DNA of 64,000 bases from Sediminibacterium sp. GTDB lineage: Bacteria; Bacteroidota; Bacteroidia; Chitinophagales; Chitinophagaceae. Shown here in pieces: positions 1 to 7,734 of the stretch (position 1 is its first letter; every line of letters starts with the position of its first letter). The DNA lies in assembly GCA_027487895.1 (NCBI GenBank), contig JAIYCS010000051.1, forward strand, positions 1-64,000, read 5' to 3'. The notes under the pieces were generated by a model. The model did not search any database, was not told where the DNA came from, and saw nothing but the letters and a program-made list of their open reading frames with translations. Position numbers and translations under genes: made by a program.

Positions 1-62
1 ACAATTACTTTTTTCTTACCGGAAGGGATGGATTCGTTTGAGTTGAGCGTAGGGTGGGTCAT
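1..62 (-). CDS. Start of an unidentified protein, cut by the window edge
   Basis: Reading leftwards from an ATG at 60-62 the frame stays open for 20 codons to the window edge (N-terminus begins MTHPTLNSNES and runs into a basic patch GKKK). A TAAATTTG box on the same strand at 78-85 matches the Bacteroidota -7 element and lies about 16 bp before the ATG, so this looks like a real gene start with a very short leader; I see no good -33 box for it. Twenty residues are too few to name a family, and a chance open frame of this length cannot be excluded. Confidence 0.4.
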   Translation of the reverse strand, partial: MTHPTLNSNESIPSGKKKVI

Positions 63-157
63 TATTTACAAATTGTGCAAATTTAAGGTACCGCCGCAAT
101 TTATCCGTGTAAATTTTAAAATACTTCTTAGATGCTTATGCACAGGGCTTTTGAATC

Positions 158-1453
158 TTATTTGAGTAGTGGAAGCTCCTCCCAGCGTGTGGTATAGCGC
201 GGGCTCCGCATTTCTTGGCGCATTTTCCAGTTGCGGGTAGTGCCGCTGGCTGCAAATTTTAATATATCACCCCGCATCGAAAAATTGATATTGTCGATAG
301 CTTCCATGAGGGCGCGGCTTTTGGCTAGTTTTTCGCCATTTGTAGGTACTGCTACAAACAAGTTCCCCTGAATCACGGTTTCGGGGACAATATCACTTAA
401 AATAACCCCTGCTTTTTTGTAGGTTTTACCTGCTTCAAATAAGCTTCTTACCAGTTCAAGGGCTGCTTTTACGAGCTCGTTGGTAAGCGCCGTTGCAAGG
501 GGCAGGCGAACTGCTCCCGATTTTGTAGGCCCATGCCGGTAATAACTGCCCTTCACTTCTTGTTTGGGTACAATCAACACCGTAATGCCGCGCGCTGCTG
601 CGTGTTGTCTGCGCAGTTTTTCTGCGGCCCTTGCAGTGTAGGTAGCCACCGCTTCTTCTAACTCATGAAGCGTGGTAACGGGGTTTCCAAACATGCGCGT
701 GGTAGCAATCATGTGTTTGGTTACTCTTTCCGATTGCATATCGATGCAAGGAAATCCTTTGAGTTCTCTAAACAAACGCGCGCCTACTACACCTCCTAAT
801 TCTTGATGCGCCCAATTTTCGGTACGCAGTGTTAAATCGTACGCAGTGTTAATGCCGTAGTTACTTAATTTTTTAGCATACTGGTAACCAATACCCCACA
901 CATCAGCAATGGGTGTTTTTTGAAGTGCTTGTGTAATTTTTTTATCCGTATTTAAAATCAATACACAGCCCGTTATTTGTTTATTTTTTTTAGCAAGTCT
1001 ATTGGCTACTTTACTCAGTGCTTTGGTAGGTGCTACGCCAATCGAAACACTAATACCGGTCCACTGTTCAATGATGTTTTTAAGTGAAACAGTAAAAGAG
1101 GATAAGGCGTTTGGTTCAATATGTGCGAGGTCGATAAAGGATTCATCTACCGAATACACTTCTACACAACCCTCTGGTAGCATGGTTCTTAGCGTTTCCA
1201 TGACGCGCCAACTTAGGTCACCGTATAAATGATAGTTAGAAGAAAAAGTAATGACACCATTTTTTTTCAAATCATTTTTTTGCATAAAATACGGACTACC
1301 CATTTCTACGCCTACTGCTTTTGCTTCGTCACTTCTAGAAATAATGCAGCCATCATTGTTGCTTAATACCACTACCGGCTTGTGTAGTAAATCTGGTTTA
1401 AATAAACGTTCACAGGCGCAATAAAAACTATTGCAATCTACAATCCCAACCAT
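158..1453 (-). CDS. umuC: DNA polymerase V catalytic subunit (Y-family)
   Basis: Translesion DNA polymerase of the Y family that copies past damaged bases. The N-terminus carries the VDCNSFYCACERLF palm motif, then VVVLSNNDGC, and the second carboxylate motif YSVDESFIDL, so the metal-binding residues are present. A QGNLF peptide near residue 375 resembles a beta-clamp binding motif, and the C-terminus ends with the SPRYTTRWEELP block typical of UmuC. I chose the ATG at 1453 because it places MVGIVDCNSFY at the N-terminus as in the family; an in-frame ATG at 1501 would add 16 unrelated residues and overlap umuD. It starts 8 bp after the umuD stop, so the two are co-transcribed. The polymerase looks fully intact, unlike its partner UmuD. 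Confidence 0.95.
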   Translation of the reverse strand: MVGIVDCNSFYCACERLFKPDLLHKPVVVLSNNDGCIISRSDEAKAVGVEMGSPYFMQKNDLKKNGVITFSSNYHLYGDLSWRVMETLRTMLPEGCVEVYSVDESFIDLAHIEPNALSSFTVSLKNIIEQWTGISVSIGVAPTKALSKVANRLAKKNKQITGCVLILNTDKKITQALQKTPIADVWGIGYQYAKKLSNYGINTAYDLTLRTENWAHQELGGVVGARLFRELKGFPCIDMQSERVTKHMIATTRMFGNPVTTLHELEEAVATYTARAAEKLRRQHAAARGITVLIVPKQEVKGSYYRHGPTKSGAVRLPLATALTNELVKAALELVRSLFEAGKTYKKAGVILSDIVPETVIQGNLFVAVPTNGEKLAKSRALMEAIDNINFSMRGDILKFAASGTTRNWKMRQEMRSPRYTTRWEELPLLK

Positions 1454-1461
1454 TTTGTATT

Positions 1462-1896
1462 TTATAAAGTAGCATGAATACAATAGATCACCACGCCCCA
1501 TACTGCAAAAGAAGCGAGTGGATCAATTTCAATGTCGGCGCATTTTTTATTTTCGGCAGAAAGCATTTTTTTAACACCGTTATCGGTGTAGCGCCGAATT
1601 AAAAGTTCACCATTTAAAATGGCCACTACAATTTTTTGACTGCTGGCTCTAACGCTGCGGTCTACAATTAAAATATCGCCGGGGTAAATGCCGGCACCGG
1701 TCATGGCGTGGCTGTTCATTCTAAAAAAGAAGGTAGCAGGCTTGTTTTTAATGAGCTGCTCGTTGAGGTCAATCCCCCTTTCCATATAATCGTCGGTGGC
1801 GGCCCCAAAGCCAGTGGCATTGGCGGTTACAACGTCTTGTTGGGTGTATTTTTTGGAGCCTTTATAGGCAGCCCCCTGCCATTCTTGACTATCCAT
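1462..1896 (-). CDS. umuD: UmuD-like subunit with lost Ser-Lys dyad
   Basis: UmuD-family (S24/LexA fold) accessory protein of polymerase V, 144 residues, first gene of the umuDC pair. UmuD normally cuts itself to UmuD' when RecA filaments form. Alignment by eye to E. coli UmuD is clear: TGFGAATDDYMERGIDLN matches the cleavage region, and GAGIYPGDILIVDRS and GELLIRRY match the catalytic core. The serine nucleophile of the GDSM motif is replaced (NSHAM, Ala64), and the general-base lysine of the TVKK motif is arginine (LIRR, Arg101). Both members of the dyad are therefore missing, although the scissile Thr28-Gly29 pair is kept. Ser62 lies two residues from the normal position and might substitute. 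The protein may act uncleaved, be cut by another protease, or be decaying. Family assignment is firm; loss of activity is inferred. Confidence 0.9.
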   Translation of the reverse strand: MDSQEWQGAAYKGSKKYTQQDVVTANATGFGAATDDYMERGIDLNEQLIKNKPATFFFRMNSHAMTGAGIYPGDILIVDRSVRASSQKIVVAILNGELLIRRYTDNGVKKMLSAENKKCADIEIDPLASFAVWGVVIYCIHATL

Positions 1897-1919
1897 AAAA
1901 GTAAAAAAGTTTTGTTTTA

Positions 1920-1951
1920 GCTAAAATATTTAGTAAATTTATGCTAAAATA
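1920..1951. promoter_or_regulatory. Direct repeat in the umuD / 2H-gene divergent control region
   Basis: The 75 bp between the two divergent starts hold the direct repeat GCTAAAATA at 1920-1928 and again at 1943-1951, 23 bp apart (about two helix turns). The first copy forms a CTAAA-ATA-TTTAG inverted repeat at 1921-1933. This is a reasonable candidate operator for damage control of both genes, but the region is very AT-rich and I know no matching published site. Confidence 0.4.
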
Positions 1952-1971
1952 ATTGACAAAATAAAAAAGTT

Positions 1972-2532
1972 ATGGACATTCATATGAGCGCGCGCACTGT
2001 TTTTACAGGTCAAACCCTTACTACCACTGGGGTGTATCAGTTGGTGGCCTACCCCGACGCAGATTTTACAAATTGGGCACGCACCCTTGGTTTTACCGAT
2101 AAGCCGGTTATTGAATTAGCCCAGTTTCATACCACTGAGCATATGGAAGCTACTTTACTCAAGTGGATGCACCGTATTATTAGCCAGCAAAAAAGTTTTA
2201 GGGTGGCCATCGATGGTTTTGGAGCCCTACCTTCTAGACGTATTTTTATGCGTATTGCCAATCAACAACCCTTTACACAGTTAGCCGCTAGTTTGCAAGT
2301 ACTCGATCAGTATTTAAAAAGTTATGGATGTACGCCTTCAAAACTGATACAACAACCTTTACTTGCACTCACTTCGCCACTACCGCCCGCAGCTTTTGAA
2401 CAGTTGGCGGCGCAGTATGTAAATAAAGTAGCGCAGCCATTTTTTGAACTCAGCACCGTTACACTGATTCGCAAAGAGCACGCGCTTGATAAGGGCAAAC
2501 AGGTAAGCGTTTTTGGGCTACAAACTTTATAA
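1972..2532 (+). CDS. 2H-phosphoesterase-fold protein with degenerate catalytic motifs
   Basis: 186-residue protein resembling the Bacteroidota branch of the 2'-5' RNA ligase / LigT (2H) family, recognisable from the spacing of blocks around FRVAIDGFG, IFMRI, PFTQLAASLQVLDQYL and the C-terminal KQVSVFGL. Active members have two H-x-T motifs, which here would fall in KPHxT and RPHxT positions. The sequence instead reads KPVIELA (V46, E48) and QPLLALT (L130, A132), so both histidines and both threonines are absent. An HTT triplet at 53-55 exists but sits at a different place in the fold. I infer a non-catalytic ligand- or nucleic-acid-binding protein. It is divergent from umuDC with 75 bp between, suggesting shared regulation. 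The family call rests on remembered sequence pattern, not on a search. Confidence 0.65.
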   Translation: MDIHMSARTVFTGQTLTTTGVYQLVAYPDADFTNWARTLGFTDKPVIELAQFHTTEHMEATLLKWMHRIISQQKSFRVAIDGFGALPSRRIFMRIANQQPFTQLAASLQVLDQYLKSYGCTPSKLIQQPLLALTSPLPPAAFEQLAAQYVNKVAQPFFELSTVTLIRKEHALDKGKQVSVFGLQTL

Positions 2533-2586
2533 GCAAATTTGGGGTTTGCATACTAAGTTCTATTTTCGTTGTAAATCAATTTTGCT

Positions 2587-4026
2587 ATGGAGTCAGTGAT
2601 TAACGGAATAGAAACTTTATTTACCTCTATCAGAGGCACTGCAGCTACCAGGGTAGAAAAATTACCACAAAGTGGGAGTGATCGTATTTATTTCAGAATA
2701 TACGAAGGAAGCAAAACCTATATTGCTACTTATAACCTCAATCAAAAAGAGACACAAACATTTATAAACTTTAGTAAGCACTTTAAAGCTGCTGGCCTTC
2801 CAGTACCTGAAGTGCTTGGGGTAAATAACGATGATACCATTTATATCCAAGAAGATTTAGGTACCGAGTCGTTACTCAATCAAATAGAAAAAGAAGGGCA
2901 CTCTCAAAATGTATATGCACTTTTTCAAAAAAGTTTAGCGGCACTTGCACGCATGCAAATTAAAGGGGACGAAGGTTTTAATTACAACTGGTGTATTACG
3001 GCAAAGGAGTTTGGTAAACAAGCCATTTTAAGTGATCTCTTGTATTTCAAATATTACTTTTTAGATACCCTGCAACTTCCTTACGACAAGCAGGCCATGC
3101 TTGAAGATTTTGAAGCATTGAGTACCTATTTAACACATACGCAGCATAAGTATTTTATGTTCCGTGATTTTCAGAGTAGAAATATTATTGTCAATCAAAA
3201 TGATGTTCAATTCATAGATTTTCAGGGTGGCATGAAAGGCGCATTGCAATATGATGTAGCTTCTTTACTATGGCAAGCAAAAGCAGAATTAAGTGAACAG
3301 TGGAAAGACAATTTGCTTGACTATTATATGGATCAAGTAGACATTCTATTAAAAGAGCCCGTAGACCGTACTACTTTTGTGAGTCAGTACAATGGCTATG
3401 TATTAATCAGACTCTTGCAAGTAATGGGTGCGTACGGATTTAGAGGTTTGTTTGAACGCAAAGCACACTTTTTAGCGAGCATTCCACTTGCTATGCGTAA
3501 CCTTCAATTTTTTATTGAAAACAAACGCGTGGGTATTGTAACGCCAGAATTTGACAGGGTTTTAAAAATTGTGATGTCTGATGAAATGATTGCGCGTTTT
3601 GAACCACCCCAAGCCAATGAATCTACGCCACTCATTGTGTCTGTCAATAGTTTTAGTTATAAACGAGGATTTCCTGTCGATGATTCTGAAAATGGTGGTG
3701 GATTTATGTTTGATATGCGTGGCATTTTAAATCCGGGTCGCTTTGATGATTATAAAAAATTATCGGGCCTTGATAAACCGGTGCAAGACTTTTTAGAACA
3801 GCGTACAAAAATGAACGAGTACTTAAATAGTGTTTGGGATTTAATTGACATTACGGTAGAAGATTATTTAAAACGTGGGTTTCAAAATTTGCAAATCAAT
3901 TTTGGATGTACCGGCGGGCAACACCGTAGTGTATATGCTGCAGAACAAACAGCCAGACACCTTCGCAATAAGTATAAAATAAAAACACAACTCTCTCATA
4001 CCAATAAAGCCAACTGGGTAAAATAA
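2587..4026 (+). CDS. AmgK-like sugar kinase fused to a RapZ C-terminal domain
   Basis: 479-residue two-domain protein. Residues about 1-340 form an aminoglycoside-phosphotransferase-type kinase: P-loop-like region near 25-50, hinge IYIQEDLG at 86-93, catalytic loop FRDFQSRN at 192-199 (Asp194) and the metal-binding DFQGG at 211-215. This resembles AmgK, the anomeric MurNAc/GlcNAc kinase of cell-wall recycling. Residues about 347-479 match the C-terminal domain of RapZ (FDMRGILNPGRF, then GCTGGQHRS at 440-448), the part that binds glucosamine-6-phosphate in E. coli RapZ; the N-terminal P-loop NTPase of RapZ is absent. The next gene, 5 bp downstream, is a MurU-like nucleotidyltransferase, which fits a kinase plus uridylyltransferase recycling pair. 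Substrate is inferred from context. Confidence 0.8.
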   Translation: MESVINGIETLFTSIRGTAATRVEKLPQSGSDRIYFRIYEGSKTYIATYNLNQKETQTFINFSKHFKAAGLPVPEVLGVNNDDTIYIQEDLGTESLLNQIEKEGHSQNVYALFQKSLAALARMQIKGDEGFNYNWCITAKEFGKQAILSDLLYFKYYFLDTLQLPYDKQAMLEDFEALSTYLTHTQHKYFMFRDFQSRNIIVNQNDVQFIDFQGGMKGALQYDVASLLWQAKAELSEQWKDNLLDYYMDQVDILLKEPVDRTTFVSQYNGYVLIRLLQVMGAYGFRGLFERKAHFLASIPLAMRNLQFFIENKRVGIVTPEFDRVLKIVMSDEMIARFEPPQANESTPLIVSVNSFSYKRGFPVDDSENGGGFMFDMRGILNPGRFDDYKKLSGLDKPVQDFLEQRTKMNEYLNSVWDLIDITVEDYLKRGFQNLQINFGCTGGQHRSVYAAEQTARHLRNKYKIKTQLSHTNKANWVK

Positions 4027-4031
4027 TTATT

Positions 4032-4760
4032 ATGAAGGCAATGATACTAGCGGCAGGACTCGGTACAAGGCTAAAACCTTTTACAGATAAGCATCCTAAG
4101 GCGCTTGCGTTAGTGAATGGAAAGTCTTTACTACAGCGCAATATCGAATACTTGCAAAAAATTGGTATCACAGAAGTGCTTATTAATGTGCATCATTTTG
4201 CAGATCAAATTATTGATGCCGTTACTACAAATAATGGTTGGGGGTCTACCATAACTATATCGGATGAAACAGACGCCGTATTAGAAACGGGAGGTGGTTT
4301 AAAAAAAGCGGCTTGGTATTTTGAGAACGAAACTTCATTTGTACTGCTCAATGCAGACATACTCACCAATTTAGATTTACAAGCAGTTATTGATGCGCAT
4401 ACGAACACGGGTGCGCTCGCTACGCTCGCTGTTTCTGTCAGAAACAGTAGTAGGTATTTCTTGTTTGATGAAGCCGGTAAATTGTGCGGATGGAAAAATC
4501 AAAATACCGGAGAATATAAGCCAGCACATTTAAACGACGGTAACACGGAACACCTTCAGGCAAAGGCTTTTAGTGGTATTCAGGTAATTGATACCAAATT
4601 ACTTTCGATGATGCATCAGACGGGTAAATTTTCGATGGTAGATGTGTACCTAGATCTCTGTACTGCACAAAATATTATGGCCTACGATCACACCGGCGCA
4701 ACATTATTAGATGTAGGTAAGCCAGAAAGTTTGGAGCTAGCGGCAACGCTGTTTGCATAA
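4032..4760 (+). CDS. MurU-like sugar-1-phosphate nucleotidyltransferase
   Basis: 242-residue nucleotidyltransferase of the GlmU/RmlA-type Rossmann fold. It opens with AMILAAGLGTRLKPFTDKHPKAL, of which the G-x-G-T-R nucleotide-binding loop and the following lysine are diagnostic, and has VLLNADILTN with the metal-binding Asp and a late LLDVGKPESL with a second Asp. Length and single-domain form match MurU (MurNAc-1-phosphate uridylyltransferase) rather than GlmU, which has an added beta-helix. It lies 5 bp after the AmgK/RapZ fusion gene, so the two probably turn recovered amino sugars into UDP-sugars for peptidoglycan. A mannose-1-phosphate guanylyltransferase role is the main alternative. 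Confidence 0.8.
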   Translation: MKAMILAAGLGTRLKPFTDKHPKALALVNGKSLLQRNIEYLQKIGITEVLINVHHFADQIIDAVTTNNGWGSTITISDETDAVLETGGGLKKAAWYFENETSFVLLNADILTNLDLQAVIDAHTNTGALATLAVSVRNSSRYFLFDEAGKLCGWKNQNTGEYKPAHLNDGNTEHLQAKAFSGIQVIDTKLLSMMHQTGKFSMVDVYLDLCTAQNIMAYDHTGATLLDVGKPESLELAATLFA

Positions 4761-4820
4761 GGCACAGTAATTTTTGCGCTATCACTTTGCGCGAGTTCGC
4801 TATTTACGCCATTAATCTCA

Positions 4821-5972
4821 CTACACCTTAATATAGATTTTCTTTTTATCGAGCACATACACAATGCTCCAATAAAAGGCAATCATACATATGGCGTAAA
4901 CCAAAGATCCATTGCGTAAATCCCCCGAAATGGGTTTGCAAATATGGTTCCAAAACCAAGGTAATGCACTGGTGGTAGTGTGTCCTGGTTCTAAACTAAG
5001 GTCTTCGAAACGCAGTAGTGCGAGTACTCTTGGCAAAAAGCCCGACAAGAAAAATATAAAGAGTGGGTTCTTTCCAAACACATCAAAAAACTTGCTCCAA
5101 GCGCCTTTTATTTCTTTAAACTCAATTAAATAAATAAGCACACTAATAGTTACAATGGCAAGGCCTGTCGTGTATAAAACATAACTACTAGTCCATATTT
5201 TTTTATTGATCGGAAATACCATGTCCCAGCAAAGTCCTGCTACAATTAATACCACGCCACTAATAAGAAGGTTGGCAAGCATTTCAAAAGACTTTCCTTT
5301 TTGCTGAATGTATTGACCTACTAAAAATCCAAAAATAACTTGCACAATACCGGTGAGTGTACTGGTAATGCCTTCCGGATCAAAAGCCACGCCTTCGCCA
5401 TGGTACATATGCGTTTCACCTAAAATAAGTTTGTCGATACCTGTTCCAAAATAACCGTTCATGCTATATGGATCGCCAGGGGTGCCAAGGCTCGCTGTAA
5501 TAAACCAATACAGTAATAAGATAACGCCGCCAAGCACAAAAGCACCTTTTGTTTTGGTATAATAAACGATAATCGAAGCAAAAAAGTAACTCAGCGCAAT
5601 GCGTTGTAAAACGCCAAGGATGCGCACGTTTTCCCATTTTTTAGCCACGAGTACGCCGTCTTCCCATTTAATAAAGGGGCTCCAATTTAAAAAGAGTCCA
5701 ATACCAAAAATGAGTAGGGTGCGTTTGGTAATTTTTTTCCAAAAAGCAGCACTGCTGCCAGCTTCAAATTTAGGCATCACAAAAGCCATCGCATTACCTA
5801 CCGCAAATAGGAAAAAGGGGAACACCAAATCGGTGGGGGTTACACCATGCCAAGGGGCATGTTTGAGGGGTCCATAGATGTTTCCCCAGCTACCAGGGTT
5901 ATTAACAAGTATCATGAGCGCCACAGTAGCACCTCTAAATACGTCTAAAGAATAGTAGCGTTGTTGTTGCAT
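4821..5972 (-). CDS. NagX / HGSNAT-like membrane acyltransferase
   Basis: 383-residue multi-pass inner-membrane protein of the COG4299 family (DUF5009), related to human heparan-alpha-glucosaminide N-acetyltransferase and bacterial NagX. Visible are the N-terminal SLDVFRGATVALMILVN segment, the loop PWHGVTPTDLVFPFFLF containing the family's conserved histidine, and about ten hydrophobic helices. Members transfer acetyl groups across the membrane onto amino sugars. It is convergent with the MurU-like gene, with 60 bp between and no clear terminator. The position next to two amino-sugar recycling genes supports an amino-sugar substrate, but that is inference. Confidence 0.8.
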   Translation of the reverse strand: MQQQRYYSLDVFRGATVALMILVNNPGSWGNIYGPLKHAPWHGVTPTDLVFPFFLFAVGNAMAFVMPKFEAGSSAAFWKKITKRTLLIFGIGLFLNWSPFIKWEDGVLVAKKWENVRILGVLQRIALSYFFASIIVYYTKTKGAFVLGGVILLLYWFITASLGTPGDPYSMNGYFGTGIDKLILGETHMYHGEGVAFDPEGITSTLTGIVQVIFGFLVGQYIQQKGKSFEMLANLLISGVVLIVAGLCWDMVFPINKKIWTSSYVLYTTGLAIVTISVLIYLIEFKEIKGAWSKFFDVFGKNPLFIFFLSGFLPRVLALLRFEDLSLEPGHTTTSALPWFWNHICKPISGDLRNGSLVYAICMIAFYWSIVYVLDKKKIYIKV

Positions 5973-6039
5973 GGCAATTGTTTATGCTCGAAAGATAGCA
6001 AATGTTGGTCTGATTTATGTATTTTGCAGGCCTAAAAGT

Positions 6040-6053
6040 AGCCTAGATAGGCT
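6040..6053. promoter_or_regulatory. Short palindrome in the rmlB leader
   Basis: AGCCTA-GA-TAGGCT, a perfect 6-bp-arm inverted repeat 19 bp before the rmlB ATG. It could be an operator or a small leader hairpin. There is no independent support. Confidence 0.25.
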
Positions 6054-6072
6054 CATATTATTATTAAGTATT

Positions 6073-7167
6073 ATGGGAAAGAATATTTTAATTACGGGCG
6101 GTGCAGGATTTATTGGATCGCATGTTGTTCGTTTGATGGTGACCAAATATCCAGGGTATCAAATTTTTAATTTGGACGCGCTTACATATGCGGGTAATCT
6201 TGAAAATTTAAAGGACATCGAAAACGCTCCTAATTATCATTTTGTAAAGGCAGATATTTTAGATGCAGCAGCTTTAAAAAATATTTTTGAGCAGCATAAT
6301 ATAACGGATGTGATTCATTTGGCTGCCGAGTCACATGTAGACCGTTCTATTGTTTCACCACTTGATTTTGTGTACACCAATGTTATTGGTACTGTTAACT
6401 TATTAAATACGGCCAAAGATTTTTGGAAGCAGGATTTAAGTTACGAAAATGCACACGATGGTACTTGGGACAGCAAACGTGATCACCTTTTTTATCATAT
6501 CTCAACCGACGAAGTATATGGTAGCTTAGGAAAGGAAGGTTTATTTACCGAAACAACTTCGTACGATCCAAACTCACCATATTCTGCAAGTAAAGCTGCG
6601 AGTGATCATTTTGTGAGAGCCTACGGCGAAACCTACCACTTACCCATTGTGGTTTCTAATTGTTCTAACAATTATGGCCCCAATCATTTTCCAGAAAAAT
6701 TAATTCCTTTATTCATTCATAATATTATCAATAAAAAAGCCTTACCAGTATATGGTGATGGTCTCTACACACGCGACTGGCTCTATGTTATAGACCATGC
6801 ACGTGCTATTGATTTAATTTTTCATGAAGGTAAAAAAGGCGACACTTATAATATTGGCGGCTTTAATGAATGGACCAATATTGACCTCGTTAAATTACTC
6901 TGCGTACAAATGGATGAAAAATTAGGTCGTGCAAAAGGAGAAAGTGAGCAATTGATTACCTATGTGAAAGACCGTCCAGGACATGATCGTCGTTACGCTA
7001 TTGATGCTACAAAACTTAATAAAGAATTGGGTTGGACACCATCAGTTACTTTCGAACAAGGACTTGCTGCAACCATCGATTGGTATTTGCAAAACACGGC
7101 TTGGTTAGAAAATGTAACCAGTGGTGCTTATCAAACTTACTATAACCAAATGTATACGAACAGATAA
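6073..7167 (+). CDS. rmlB: dTDP-glucose 4,6-dehydratase
   Basis: Second step of dTDP-sugar synthesis: dTDP-glucose to dTDP-4-keto-6-deoxyglucose. It is a short-chain dehydrogenase/reductase-fold enzyme with the NAD-binding GGAGFIGSH at the N-terminus, HLAAESHVDRS, STDEVYGSLG, the catalytic YSASKAASDHF (Y-x3-K) and SNCSNNYGPNHFPEKLIP, all typical of RmlB. The ATG at 6073 gives a normal N-terminus (MGKNILITGG); an in-frame ATG at 5971 would add 34 residues without similarity and overlap the oppositely oriented membrane gene. First of three genes: its stop overlaps the rmlC ATG by one base. Confidence 0.95.
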   Translation: MGKNILITGGAGFIGSHVVRLMVTKYPGYQIFNLDALTYAGNLENLKDIENAPNYHFVKADILDAAALKNIFEQHNITDVIHLAAESHVDRSIVSPLDFVYTNVIGTVNLLNTAKDFWKQDLSYENAHDGTWDSKRDHLFYHISTDEVYGSLGKEGLFTETTSYDPNSPYSASKAASDHFVRAYGETYHLPIVVSNCSNNYGPNHFPEKLIPLFIHNIINKKALPVYGDGLYTRDWLYVIDHARAIDLIFHEGKKGDTYNIGGFNEWTNIDLVKLLCVQMDEKLGRAKGESEQLITYVKDRPGHDRRYAIDATKLNKELGWTPSVTFEQGLAATIDWYLQNTAWLENVTSGAYQTYYNQMYTNR

Positions 7168-7718
7168 TGAGAATTGAGCAAACGCCTTTAGTAGACTGTT
7201 TTATCGTTCATGAAAAAGTGCATGGCGATGCAAGAGGTTATTTTATTGAAACTTTTAATCAACGTGATTTTAATGCAGCATCGGGTCTAGATATTTTGTT
7301 TGTACAAGACAATCAATCAAGATCTAGTAAAGGTGTATTAAGAGGGCTTCATATGCAAAGAGGTGCGTCTGCCCAGGCAAAGCTGGTAAGGGTTTTAGAA
7401 GGATCTGTACTTGATATCGCCGTAGATTTAAGAAAAGGTTCTCCTAGTTTTGGACAGCATTTTGCCATTGAATTAACTGCTAGTAACCACAAACAATTTT
7501 TTGTACCTGCAGGATTTGCACATGGCTTTGTGGTATTAAGTGAAGCGGCAACATTTTTTTATAAGGTTGATAAATTTTATGAGCCTGGTAACGAAGTGGG
7601 TATTATGTACAATGACAAAGATTTAAACATCGATTGGAAATTAGCAGACAGTGAAATTATATTGTCTGAAAAAGATAAAACACTAGGAAGCTTTGCAGAT
7701 TATGCGGCTTCTTTATAA
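7167..7718 (+). CDS. rmlC: dTDP-4-dehydrorhamnose 3,5-epimerase
   Basis: Cupin-fold epimerase converting dTDP-4-keto-6-deoxyglucose to dTDP-4-keto-L-rhamnose. Visible are FIETFNQRDF, VQDNQSRSSKGVLRGLHMQ with the catalytic histidine, LDIAVDLRKGSPSFG and the FVPAGFAHGFVVL strand pair. The usual RGLHYQ motif reads RGLHMQ here. Length (183) is normal. It overlaps rmlB by one base and precedes rmlA by 16 bp, so the three form one transcript. No rmlD follows, so the final reduction must be supplied elsewhere, or the pathway branches to another deoxysugar. Confidence 0.93.
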   Translation: MRIEQTPLVDCFIVHEKVHGDARGYFIETFNQRDFNAASGLDILFVQDNQSRSSKGVLRGLHMQRGASAQAKLVRVLEGSVLDIAVDLRKGSPSFGQHFAIELTASNHKQFFVPAGFAHGFVVLSEAATFFYKVDKFYEPGNEVGIMYNDKDLNIDWKLADSEIILSEKDKTLGSFADYAASL

Positions 7719-7734
7719 ATTAAATTAGCACATC

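Noticed and set aside
2128-2136. H53-T54-T55 as the catalytic H-x-T of the 2H-family protein
   Set aside because: By the spacing of surrounding blocks the first motif belongs at residues 46-48; a second H-x-T partner is also missing. Kept only as an alternative.
5971-6072. Longer N-terminus for rmlB from an upstream ATG
   Set aside because: It would add 34 residues ahead of the NAD-binding fold and overlap the start of the opposite membrane gene.
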